A DNA stretch of 10,573 bases, from assembly GCA_043760535.1 (NCBI GenBank), contig JAYUOV010000227.1, positions 1-10,573 of the forward strand, given 5' to 3'. The notes beneath the pieces were generated by a model, which worked only from the letters and a program-made list of their open reading frames with translations, ran no database searches and was not told where the DNA came from. Position 1 is the first letter of the stretch. The number at the start of each line of letters is the position of its first letter. The position numbers were made by a program, and so were the translations under genes. This document shows positions 1 through 6,875 of this stretch, in pieces. This DNA comes from JAZKFT01 sp043760535 (lineage in GTDB: Bacteria > Bacteroidota > Bacteroidia > Chitinophagales > Chitinophagaceae).

Positions 1-207
1 AAAACTTTGACTGCCGAAAAGCACATGCTTTTACGGAAGGGAAACTATTGCTATTTTTTTAGTAAATACTGGGTGGTGATAATTGCTGAATCGCTGACCA
101 TTGGCATTTTTATTGGTATTTATAAAGCTAAATGGTATGCACTTTTTGCAGTTGGGCTTTTAAACATTTTGATTGTTGGCATTAACAACTACGTGTACTA
201 CCATTAA
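1..207 (+). CDS. C-terminal end of a small membrane protein (partial at window edge)
   Basis: The reading frame is open from the first base to a TAA stop at 205-207, giving 68 visible codons. The TTG at 7 and the ATG at 25 could serve as starts, but the frame continues to the window edge, so the gene most likely begins outside. Two hydrophobic stretches are visible: one around the KYWVVIIAESLTIGIFIGIY segment and one near the end (ALFAVGLLNILIVGI). A short Lys/Trp-containing turn separates them, which suggests a two-helix hairpin in the inner membrane. The residues before the first helix are polar and basic (KHMLLRKGN). I do not recognise the family. No neighbour on the left is visible to suggest a role. 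Confidence 0.5.
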   Translation, partial: KTLTAEKHMLLRKGNYCYFFSKYWVVIIAESLTIGIFIGIYKAKWYALFAVGLLNILIVGINNYVYYH

Positions 208-242
208 GCGCTAATCATTTAATTACCCGTTATTCAGAAAAT

Positions 243-250
243 TAGTTTTG
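243..250 (+). promoter_or_regulatory. TAnnTTTG-type -7 box, possible weak promoter
   Basis: TAGTTTTG matches the Bacteroidota -7 consensus TAnnTTTG exactly. No convincing -33 TTG was found 17-19 bases upstream. The only ORFs it could serve are a 48-codon frame at 263-409 and a 19-codon His-rich frame at 346-405, neither of which I recognise. In AT-rich DNA such a match can occur by chance. Confidence 0.25.
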
Positions 251-385
251 CTACTTTTTATTATGGGTTTGCTGGATAGATGTACTTATATTATGGATTA
301 CACCTTTAACAATTGTAAACAGGGCAATAAAAAAATAATACTACAATGCAAACGCATCACCACAATTACAAAGACCAACACCAGA

Positions 386-610
386 CTATGGCCCGTAAAG
401 AATAAATAGGGGGTGGTAAAATTTTTTAAACCCGGGCACCCGGTGCATATACGTAATAATAAAAATACCTGCCAGCAATGTAATACTGCCGCCCATCAAA
501 GTATATACATCAGTGGCTTTTTTAAAAAGCAAATCAATAAAAAAATAGAACCCTTCATTTTTGTAAAAAACAAAATGCTTTATTTTTAATACAGCATGGC
601 CTTTAATCAA
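386..610 (-). CDS. doubtful small hydrophobic protein
   Basis: This 74-codon frame lies 46 bases downstream of the carbonic anhydrase stop on the same strand. The only start near its 5' end is a TTG at 608-610. The frame is open back to a TAA at 653-655, and the first ATG comes only at about residue 39. The sequence holds one clear hydrophobic segment (GGSITLLAGIFIITYM, about residues 40-55), and an aromatic-rich stretch before it (FFIDLLF). It ends in a basic, aromatic tail (PGFKKFYHPLF). No family is recognised. It could be a real small membrane protein, the tail of a decayed gene, or chance in AT-rich DNA. The lack of an ATG start and of neighbours on its 3' side argues for caution. Confidence 0.25.
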   Translation of the reverse strand: MIKGHAVLKIKHFVFYKNEGFYFFIDLLFKKATDVYTLMGGSITLLAGIFIITYMHRVPGFKKFYHPLFILYGP

Positions 611-656
611 ACACAGGGGTTTTAAATTTTCATTATCGCTTTTAATCGCTGTTTAA

Positions 657-1388
657 TCAGGCATCGCCAGCTGCCTTATGGCTTTTGTGTTTAGTTACCT
701 CTGGCTGCACTTTTTGTACCGTGGCGTTTGGTATAGCTGTCTCCGGCATTGGCTTTTCTATGGCAAAACGGTAAATGTCATTAATGTCTTCCCTGTTGTT
801 GTGAATTACAGCTAGGTCGTTAATAATGCCACTGCCTAGGCCATATACCCAGCCATGCAGGTGTAGTTCTCTTTCGGTCCAGGCATCTTGTACTATATTG
901 GTTTTGGCCAAGTTACGCACCTGTTCTATTACGCTCATTTCTGTAAGCCGGTTACTTCGCTGCAGCTTATCCTTAATGGCCTCCAGCTCCTTCTCGTTTT
1001 TGTGATAAGTATCTTTTATACTGCGCAGCCAGTTATCTACAAAACCATGTTTGGTATTGCTCATAGCTGCATTAACGCCACCACAGCCATAATGGCCACA
1101 CACAATAATATGCTTCACCTTTAAAAATTTTACTGCATACTCCAGTACACTTAGCAGGTTGGTATCGGTATGTATTACTAAGTTGGCAATATTACGGTGT
1201 ACAAATATTTCGCCGCTTTGGGTATTGGTAATTTCGTTGGCAGGTACCCGGCTATCGCTACAGCCTATCCATAAATAATCCGGATTTTGTCCTTTTGACA
1301 ATTTTTTAAAATAATCCGGATCCTGAAACAGTTTTGCTTCCGCAAAATTTTTGTTGCCCTTTATCAGCTTTTGATATGATTTGTCCAT
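657..1388 (-). CDS. can: beta-class carbonic anhydrase
   Basis: This protein interconverts CO2 and bicarbonate in the cytoplasm with a zinc ion. All zinc and catalytic residues of the beta class are visible: Cys43, Asp45 and Arg47 in CSDSR, then His99 and Cys102 in GHYGCGG. These lie one residue from the positions known in E. coli Can (Cys42, Asp44, His98, Cys101), so the N-terminus is correctly placed. VHRNIANLV (63-71) is also typical of the family. The 243-residue length is slightly above the usual 220 or so. The excess is a basic tail (about residues 220-243, Lys/His-rich, KHKSHKAAGDA) that is probably disordered. The ATG lies only 17 bases after the SulP transporter stop, so the two are almost certainly one transcript. 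SulP-beta-CA pairs and fusions are known, and bicarbonate handling is the likely joint job. No frameshift or missing residue is seen. Confidence 0.95.
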   Translation of the reverse strand: MDKSYQKLIKGNKNFAEAKLFQDPDYFKKLSKGQNPDYLWIGCSDSRVPANEITNTQSGEIFVHRNIANLVIHTDTNLLSVLEYAVKFLKVKHIIVCGHYGCGGVNAAMSNTKHGFVDNWLRSIKDTYHKNEKELEAIKDKLQRSNRLTEMSVIEQVRNLAKTNIVQDAWTERELHLHGWVYGLGSGIINDLAVIHNNREDINDIYRFAIEKPMPETAIPNATVQKVQPEVTKHKSHKAAGDA

Positions 1389-1405
1389 TGCTTGTCGTTT
1401 TTGTG

Positions 1406-3013
1406 TTAATGCACAGATTGTACATTAGACATGTTTTCAATTTGATAACGATCCTTAAAGCCTTCCAGCTTAAGGGTAATATTTTTTAAAGGGGCTTTAA
1501 TGTCCCTAAATTCTTTTATCAGCTCCAATACATCAAAATCAATGTACTCTGTTTTAGAAGCGTCTATTATAATGGTTGCATTAGGTGGTATGTGATCCAA
1601 AGTCTGCCTTATAGAGGCTTTGTTTAAAAAAGAAAGTTCCTCAGACAATTCCATTTTAATTACATCACCATCTTGGTGCTTGCCCTTATGAAAAAAATAC
1701 GAATTTTTAAGGTTGCCGTGCAATATTGCTCCAAGAGCAACTACAATACCAGCTAATACACCCACCAGCAATCCTTCGCCTTTTAATGGTTTATACAAGC
1801 CCAACAAATCAATACAAATTATGACTGCTACGGTTACAAAAAACGGTATGAACTGATTTTTACCATTGCTGATAACCTTTTTGAACACCGAAATTTTACA
1901 AAGTTTGTACCCGGTAAGTAGCAATATGGCGGCCAATGCAGCCCTTGGTATAAAGTTTAGTAAAGTTGGAAGTACAATTACGCTGAGCAAAAGCAACAGG
2001 CCATGAAAAATGGTTGACAGCTTCGATTTGGCACCAGCATGTAAATTGGCACTACTACGCACAATTACGCTGGTAATGGGTAATCCGCCAATTAAACCTG
2101 CAACTGTATTACCAAAACCCTGAACCAATAATTCTCTGTTGGTATTGGTTACCCTTCTTTCAGGATCCAGGTTATCCACGGCTTCGATGCTTAATAAGGT
2201 TTCTAAAGAGGCGATAATAGCAATCATAAAACCCGTAACAATTACTTTGCTGTTTAAAAACCCATTGAAATCGGGTAATGTAAAAAAGCTAAAAAATTCC
2301 GACGCATTTTTAGCAGCCGGAATTTGCACCAGGTGTTCACCCGATAATGCAAAGCCGCTATTGGTCAGTTTAAACAATTCGTTAATCAGCACCGATGCAA
2401 TAACGGCTATTAGTGCCCCCGGAATAAATTTCATCCGCTTCTTAATAAATGGTTTATCCCAAACCACCATTATAATTACAGCGATAACGCAAATAAATAA
2501 GGCCCCAAGATCTATATGCTGTAAAGGCTGTAGCAGTTGGTGCCAGTCTTCATCACCTGCCGAAAACATTTCAGAAAGTTCGCCTTTAGAGTCTTTATCG
2601 TACCCTACAGCATGTGGGATCTGTTTGGCAATAATTAAAATACCAATACTGGTAAGCATGCCCTTAATTACACTCGATGGAAAATAATTGGCAATACCAC
2701 CCAATTTTGCAAGTCCCATTAATATTTGCAGCAAACCAGCTATTAACACAGCACAGAGAAACAAATCGAATGTGCCGATATTGGTAATAGCCGCCAGTAC
2801 CAGTGCTGCAAGCCCTGCCGCCGGGCCACTTACACTAAGCCTAGAACTACTTAAAGAACCAATTACGATACCGCCAATAATACCTGAGATTAAGCCACTA
2901 AAAAATGGGGCTCCGGAGGCTAATGATATACCCAAACAAAGGGGCAAAGCCACCAAGAATACTACTAGCCCCGAAGGCAAATCTGTTTTAAAATTTTTAG
3001 TGCTGAATGCCAT
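1406..3013 (-). CDS. SulP-family anion transporter with C-terminal STAS domain (likely bicarbonate or sulfate)
   Basis: The 535-residue protein fits the SulP/SLC26 family in the inner membrane. The N-terminal signature is clear: LVALPLCLGISLASGAP (20-36) followed by SVSGPAAGLAALV (60-72), the segment that helps form the anion pocket. Further membrane helices run to about residue 435. The conserved core includes ASLETLLSIEAVDNLDPERR (268-287) and GGLPITSVIVRSSANLHAG (309-327). A cytoplasmic STAS domain occupies about 449-530, with IIIDASKTEYIDFDVLELI in the place where anti-sigma-factor antagonists carry a phosphorylated Ser. Here the position reads DFD, as in other SulP proteins. The substrate cannot be read from sequence, but the beta-carbonic anhydrase 17 bases downstream makes bicarbonate the best guess, with sulfate as the alternative. 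The 256-base gap upstream (3014-3269) must contain the promoter, but no perfect TAnnTTTG box was found there on the minus strand. Confidence 0.93.
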   Translation of the reverse strand: MAFSTKNFKTDLPSGLVVFLVALPLCLGISLASGAPFFSGLISGIIGGIVIGSLSSSRLSVSGPAAGLAALVLAAITNIGTFDLFLCAVLIAGLLQILMGLAKLGGIANYFPSSVIKGMLTSIGILIIAKQIPHAVGYDKDSKGELSEMFSAGDEDWHQLLQPLQHIDLGALFICVIAVIIMVVWDKPFIKKRMKFIPGALIAVIASVLINELFKLTNSGFALSGEHLVQIPAAKNASEFFSFFTLPDFNGFLNSKVIVTGFMIAIIASLETLLSIEAVDNLDPERRVTNTNRELLVQGFGNTVAGLIGGLPITSVIVRSSANLHAGAKSKLSTIFHGLLLLLSVIVLPTLLNFIPRAALAAILLLTGYKLCKISVFKKVISNGKNQFIPFFVTVAVIICIDLLGLYKPLKGEGLLVGVLAGIVVALGAILHGNLKNSYFFHKGKHQDGDVIKMELSEELSFLNKASIRQTLDHIPPNATIIIDASKTEYIDFDVLELIKEFRDIKAPLKNITLKLEGFKDRYQIENMSNVQSVH

Positions 3014-3269
3014 AAATGGTACTTATTCTTTTGCCCTTAAGGCAAAATTTGGATGCTGAAAAAATGTAGATGTCGAATATTGCCAGCCTGAAAATTTCAG
3101 CTTTGTTTTAAGTAATCAAATTGTTGTATCAGGCTTTAATGTCTGTTCAAAATAGCATTTTGCAAAGCCATTTTTCTACAAATTTTGTATGGTAAATACT
3201 ACAATCAATTTAAGTAACAATGCTACTTTAATAAAAAACTAACCAATAAAGTAAGAATAGAAAATCACC

Positions 3270-3593
3270 TTAAACAGCTTTGGGCGGCTGTATATCATTG
3301 TCCTGGTAAGGATGCTTTTTTAAAGTAGTGCTGTAGCAAACAAACTGAACGCAGTTCGATGGTTGAAATTTATTGGCTAGTAAGTAATGATTGTCTGTAT
3401 AATATTTCTCCTGTTCTTCAGTTTTGTCTTTTGCTTCATTTCCCTTTTCGGTTTCTTCATCGTTCAGAAAGTCCTTTTGAGTCTTTCCATTATCTATTTG
3501 GAAACAGGTGTAATAATGTACAATCGCATCTATGATGTTGAGATGGTTTACACTTATAACCATTAGTAAAAGTATGGGTACAATTTTTTTCAA
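3270..3593 (-). CDS. small exported protein of unknown function
   Basis: The 107-residue frame begins with TTG (3591-3593) and encodes an N-terminal MKKIVPILLLMVISV segment that looks like a signal peptide or membrane anchor. A very charged middle follows (about 33-63, many Glu, Lys and Asp), then a tail with two Cys (SNCVQFVC) and a final QPPKAV. No ATG lies in frame upstream before a TAG at 3627-3629. An out-of-frame ATG at 3614-3616 opens an 8-residue frame whose TGA overlaps the TTG, so coupled translation or a mis-set start is possible. Small signal-peptide proteins of this build are frequent in Chitinophagaceae, but I cannot assign a family. It sits 256 bases upstream of the SulP gene on the same strand, which is too far to assume an operon, and is divergent from lysS. 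Confidence 0.55.
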   Translation of the reverse strand: MKKIVPILLLMVISVNHLNIIDAIVHYYTCFQIDNGKTQKDFLNDEETEKGNEAKDKTEEQEKYYTDNHYLLANKFQPSNCVQFVCYSTTLKKHPYQDNDIQPPKAV

Positions 3594-3770
3594 GAAGGTG
3601 AAGGTAACAAACTCATTTTTATAAAACTACTACCCTTCGAGGCTAATTTACATTTTAGAACCACAAAAACAGGTATCTGGTTCGTTTAATAGTTTTTAGA
3701 AAGATGCACTTCAAAACATGAACAAAATTCGTTCCTTTTCCTGAGGCTGCTGCCCTATCCTTCATGCAAC

Positions 3771-3778
3771 TATCTTTG
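3771..3778 (+). promoter_or_regulatory. -7 promoter box of lysS
   Basis: TATCTTTG matches the Bacteroidota -7 element TAnnTTTG exactly. It lies 29 bases before the lysS ATG and is followed by GCCGCC. The -33 TTG is not obvious. The position and the lack of any other upstream candidate make this the likely lysS promoter, giving a leader of about 25 nt. Confidence 0.55.
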
Positions 3779-3807
3779 CCGCCATTATAAAAAAGCAGTT
3801 ACACATT

Positions 3808-5349
3808 ATGCAGCATTTAAGCGAACAGGAAATAATACGCCGTGAAAAACTGGCCACCTTACAAAGCATTGGAATAGATCCGTATCCGGCACCATTATAT
3901 CCGGTAAATATTTTGGCAGCCACTATTAAGCAACACTATAAGGGAGAAGAAAACAAGGCCGACTTTGCCAATGTGTGCCTAGCCGGCCGCATCATGGGTG
4001 TAAGAGATATGGGCAAAGCATCTTTTGCTGTGTTGCAGGATAGCAGCGACCGCATACAGCTTTATGTAAAACGGGATGACATTTGCCCCGGCGAAGACAA
4101 AACTCTCTACGATAATGTTTGGAAGAAACTAACCGACATCGGCGATATCGTTGGTGTAAAAGGCTATGTTTTTACTACCAAAACCGGTGAAACCTCTGTA
4201 CACGTTTCGGAGCTGGTTTTGCTAACCAAATCTTTAAAACCCCTGCCGGTAGTAAAAGAGCTTGATGGCCAAACCTTTGATGCTGTTACCGATCCCGAAT
4301 TCAAATACCGTCAGCGGTACGCCGATCTGATTATTAACCCCGATGTAAAAAAGACCTTTTTGCAACGGACAATTATGATGAATACCATCCGGGATTTTTT
4401 AAATGCACAAGGCGCTTTAGAAGTGGATACGCCGGTATTGCAGGCCATTCCCGGTGGTGCGGCGGCAAGGCCGTTTGCCACACACCACAATGCATTGGAT
4501 GTACCTTTTTACTTACGCATAGCCAACGAGCTGTACCTGAAACGCCTCATCGTAGGTGGCTTTGATTGGGTGTACGAGTTTAGCCGCAACTTCCGTAACG
4601 AGGGCATGGACCGTACCCATAACCCGGAATTTACCGTGCTGGAATGGTACACCGCTTACAAAGATTATTTATGGATGATGGAAATAACCGAGCAGCTTTT
4701 TGAAAAAATAGCCATTGCCCTCCACGGCACTACCAATGTACAGGTAGGTGATAAAATGCTGAGTTTTAAAGCACCGTTTAAACGCATTAGCATACACGAT
4801 TCTATAAAAGAAAATACGGGCATAGATGTAAGCGAAATGGACGAAGCCGGTTTACGGGATGTGTGCAAGCAACTAAACATTGCCGTGCCGGGCAATATTG
4901 GAAAAGGCAAACTGATTGATGAAATTTTTGGGGCCACAAGTGAGCATACCTATACGCAGCCAACGTTTATAATAGATTACCCTATTGAAATGAGCCCACT
5001 TACTAAAAAGCACCGTAGCAAACCCGGGCTTGTGGAGCGTTTTGAATTAATGATAAATGGTAAGGAACTGGCCAATGCTTACACTGAACTTAATGATCCA
5101 ATAGATCAGAGAGAACGTTTTGAAGAACAGGTAAAACTGATGGAACGTGGCGATGACGAAGCCATGTTTATAGACCATGATTTCCTCCGGGCATTGGAAT
5201 ATGGCATGCCGCCTACAAGTGGCATCGGCATTGGTATAGACAGATTGGCCATGCTGATGACCAACCAGCCGAGCATACAGGATGTGTTGCTATTTCCGCA
5301 GATGCGGCCGGAGAAGTTTGAAGAGGAAGAGAAAGATGTAACGGAATAA
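3808..5349 (+). CDS. lysS: lysyl-tRNA synthetase, class II
   Basis: This cytoplasmic enzyme charges tRNA-Lys with lysine using ATP. The 513-residue length is close to the roughly 505 of bacterial LysS. The N-terminal OB-fold anticodon-binding domain covers about 55-150 (LAGRIMGVRDMGKASFAVLQ). The class II catalytic core follows. Motif 1 surrounds FLNAQGALEVDTPVLQ (197-212), then IPGGAAARPFATHHNALD (214-231). Motif 2 is FRNEGMDRTHNPEFTVLEW (262-280). Motif 3 is GIGIGIDRLAMLM (472-484) with the ATP-binding Arg479. NGKELANAYTELNDP (417-431), typical of LysRS, is present. The ATG at 3808 fits the family N-terminus, and a -7 box lies 29 bases upstream. It is divergent from the small exported protein and ends before a 40-bp palindrome. 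No unusual residues were seen. Confidence 0.97.
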   Translation: MQHLSEQEIIRREKLATLQSIGIDPYPAPLYPVNILAATIKQHYKGEENKADFANVCLAGRIMGVRDMGKASFAVLQDSSDRIQLYVKRDDICPGEDKTLYDNVWKKLTDIGDIVGVKGYVFTTKTGETSVHVSELVLLTKSLKPLPVVKELDGQTFDAVTDPEFKYRQRYADLIINPDVKKTFLQRTIMMNTIRDFLNAQGALEVDTPVLQAIPGGAAARPFATHHNALDVPFYLRIANELYLKRLIVGGFDWVYEFSRNFRNEGMDRTHNPEFTVLEWYTAYKDYLWMMEITEQLFEKIAIALHGTTNVQVGDKMLSFKAPFKRISIHDSIKENTGIDVSEMDEAGLRDVCKQLNIAVPGNIGKGKLIDEIFGATSEHTYTQPTFIIDYPIEMSPLTKKHRSKPGLVERFELMINGKELANAYTELNDPIDQRERFEEQVKLMERGDDEAMFIDHDFLRALEYGMPPTSGIGIGIDRLAMLMTNQPSIQDVLLFPQMRPEKFEEEEKDVTE

Positions 5350-5350
5350 G

Positions 5351-5390
5351 GGTTTTTTAAACCTCTCGAATTCGAGGGGTTTAAAAAACC
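5351..5390. repeat. 40-bp almost perfect palindrome downstream of lysS
   Basis: The left arm GGTTTTTTAAACCTCTCGAA (5351-5370) and the right arm 5371-5390 are reverse complements except at one position (T5364 faces G5377), which would be a G-U pair in RNA. There is no spacer: the centre is GAATTC. It starts one base after the lysS stop codon. As an RNA hairpin it could stop transcription or protect the lysS 3' end, but no T tract follows on either strand, so it is not a standard intrinsic terminator. Confidence 0.8.
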
Positions 5391-5414
5391 AATCTGAAAT
5401 TTCTTAAATTTTGA

Positions 5415-5579
5415 AAAACGTCTAAAAGCAAAACAATAACAGTAAAGGGTGCTGAGATTGTTGTTTACCAAAACTATATGCAAGATTTCATTAGCCTTAC
5501 CGACATTGCTCCGTTTCGTGACAATGAACGTAGTGATTATATCCTGTAAAACTGGATGCGCAACCGCAGTACGATTGAA
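5415..5579 (+). pseudogene. remnant of a KilA-N domain protein gene
   Basis: Translated in one frame, 5415-5579 gives a peptide with the hallmarks of the KilA-N DNA-binding domain: IVVYQNYMQDF, ISLTDIAPFRDNERSDYIL, then NWMRNRSTIE. In intact family members the segment before NW reads without interruption and TIE is followed by FLG-WE. Here a TAA at 5547-5549 stands between YIL and NWMRNR, probably a CAA or CAG codon turned into stop. After TIE the homology ends at once. The 5' end is also broken: a TGA at 5412-5414 precedes the frame, and the nearest TTG (5411-5413) is out of frame. Only about 55 codons of a gene usually a few hundred codons long remain. KilA-N proteins are typical of phages and accessory regions. 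The recognition is from motif memory; a search with the three-piece translation would confirm it. Confidence 0.75.
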
Positions 5580-5673
5580 TTAAAAGCTTGTCTGAGTTTA
5601 AAAACTTTTGCTGCCAAATGATATCACTTTTGAATAACAGCTCTATTAAAAATTAAAGTAAACGCAAAACATC

Positions 5674-6177
5674 ATGACATTACGTGTCACATTTTTTTTA
5701 GCCATCATCTCTATTATATTTTTTAGCTGCACTACAAAAGCTTATGTGCAAAAGCCAGCAGAATTAAAAGGTAAAAAAGTAGGTATTGGCAATATAAAAA
5801 TAACTGCTACAAAAAAGCGAAACCGTTTGCCATCTCAAGATACCATTTGCCTGTGCATTGGCCAGTCGGTAGGCGAAGCCATGCAGCCCTATTTGCAGCA
5901 AGCTGGCTTTAGCGTTACTAACCTTTTTCTAAAAGAAAATATGGATATAGCACAGCTATACAGCTCGGCCGATTCTTTACAGATGGATTATATTTTAATG
6001 GGTTTGGGTACGGTCGATATTGTTGGAAAATCAACATTTATAAACCAAATGACTATTAAGCTGGTAGATATAAAAATAAGAGAAATAGTAATTAGTGGAT
6101 TCTTTACAGGTACTGCCACAAGCCCTGTAAAAGCGGCTGGTAAAATTGGTAAAAAAATTCTTCAGCAAATGAAGTGA
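5674..6177 (+). CDS. small putative lipoprotein, possibly CsgG/LpoB-like fold
   Basis: The 167-residue protein begins with a hydrophobic signal (about 5-18, VTFFLAIISIIFFS) ending in a lipobox-like IFFSC, so Cys19 is a likely lipidation site and the protein would sit in the periplasmic face of a membrane. The mature part shows LKGKKVGIGNIKI (31-43), GEAMQPYLQQAGFSV (67-81), DYILMGLGTVDIV (105-117) and MTIKLVDIKIREIVISG (126-142). A short helix ends it. This order (short strand, helix with a variable partner, then a strand reading YILMG-G, then a 'KLVDI...G.IV' strand) recalls the alpha/beta fold of CsgG and LpoB-type lipoproteins, but at low identity, so this is only an inference. It stands alone downstream of the KilA-N remnant and converges on the NTF2-like gene 33 bases away. 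Its stop codon starts an octamer-like repeat. Confidence 0.75.
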   Translation: MTLRVTFFLAIISIIFFSCTTKAYVQKPAELKGKKVGIGNIKITATKKRNRLPSQDTICLCIGQSVGEAMQPYLQQAGFSVTNLFLKENMDIAQLYSSADSLQMDYILMGLGTVDIVGKSTFINQMTIKLVDIKIREIVISGFFTGTATSPVKAAGKIGKKILQQMK

Positions 6178-6180
6178 GAA

Positions 6181-6204
6181 AATGTGGAAATGTGAGAATA
6201 TGCA
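6181..6204. repeat. 8-bp imperfect tandem repeat between convergent genes
   Basis: Three octamers in a row read AATGTGGA, AATGTGAG and AATATGCA, followed by a partial AATGACC. A degenerate related unit (AAGTGAGA) overlaps the lipoprotein stop codon just before. The repeat fills almost the whole 33-base gap between the lipoprotein and the NTF2-like gene. Confidence 0.5.
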
Positions 6205-6210
6205 AATGAC

Positions 6211-6672
6211 CTATTGTCCATTATTCTTCATAAAAGCATTCAGCTTTTGCATAGAAACTTGCTGTATTTTTTTACGAAAAAACGGAAGCCATCCCAATAA
6301 AACGCCTTTTGCTCCAAAGGCAATTCGGCTCCAATTATAAAAATTAAACCGATCGCGGTGGCGGTAAATTAGGCCCTCTTTTAACTCAAACACAGCTTCT
6401 ATATCGTTCACTACTTTTCTTTTCGTTAAAGAAAAAGTATAGGTAGCAATCCAGTTGGCCGAAGCAGTATTGCCATTCATCTCCACATTTTTATAAATGA
6501 GTTGCAGGTCTTTGCCTGCACCAATCAGCATTTGCCACATGGCTTTTACTTGTGCTGCATTTAGGTTTACAAATACTTCGTCGGTAAATGCGGCATCGGC
6601 ATGGTAGCATTGCTGCATCGTTTTATAATCCTTCTGCTGAAAAGCATGGTAGAATGTTTCTATAATGTTCAT
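6211..6672 (-). CDS. NTF2-like / SnoaL-like fold protein
   Basis: The 153-residue protein fits the NTF2-like (SnoaL/ketosteroid isomerase-like) superfamily: an N-terminal helix pair (MNIIETFYHAFQQKDYKTMQ), the YHADAAFTDEVF turn (23-34), a helix QVKAMWQMLI (41-50), then strands including NWIATYTFSL (73-82), VVNDIEAVFELKEG (87-100) and LIYRHRDRFNFYNWSRIA (101-118). A C-terminal stretch (GVLLGWLPFFRKK, 123-135) is hydrophobic and then basic. Members often bind a small hydrophobic ligand in a cone-shaped pocket, and many have no known substrate. No catalytic residues can be assigned here. It is the last minus-strand gene before the convergent lipoprotein. The start is an ATG with an imperfect -7-like box (TAGCTTGG) four bases upstream. 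The amidohydrolase lies 203 bases upstream on the same strand. Confidence 0.8.
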   Translation of the reverse strand: MNIIETFYHAFQQKDYKTMQQCYHADAAFTDEVFVNLNAAQVKAMWQMLIGAGKDLQLIYKNVEMNGNTASANWIATYTFSLTKRKVVNDIEAVFELKEGLIYRHRDRFNFYNWSRIAFGAKGVLLGWLPFFRKKIQQVSMQKLNAFMKNNGQ

Positions 6673-6761
6673 GATACCAAGCTAAAGGAAACTGCTGACA
6701 ATAGTGAGCAAAGAGCTAGCAGCGCTAAATGATGATAAGAAAGCCCAGAGAAGAAGCCAAT

Positions 6762-6818
6762 GGATAGCCACACCATAACACATCGGTAAAAGTATATGGG
6801 TACAATTGTTGGCTATCT
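6762..6818. repeat. inverted repeat in the amidohydrolase-NTF2 gap
   Basis: GATAGCCA (6763-6770) and TGGCTATC (6810-6817) are perfect reverse complements and extend by one G-U pair. Inside them CCATA (6773-6777) and TATGG (6795-6799) also pair, so a bulged hairpin of about 57 bases is possible. No T tract follows on the minus strand, on which both flanking genes lie. It may be a processing or protein-binding site, or chance. Confidence 0.3.
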
Positions 6819-6875
6819 TACAATAAATAAAAAGCAGATAAGTTATAATAATTTAGTATATAATAAAAAGTACTG

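Noticed and set aside
263..409. 48-codon plus-strand frame starting 12 bases after a TAnnTTTG box
   Set aside because: The translation has no recognisable pattern, and it overlaps both the His-rich frame and the minus-strand ORF end. It is kept only as context for the box at 243-250.
5351..5390. Standard intrinsic terminator for lysS
   Set aside because: No T tract follows the hairpin on either strand, so it is reported as a palindrome instead.
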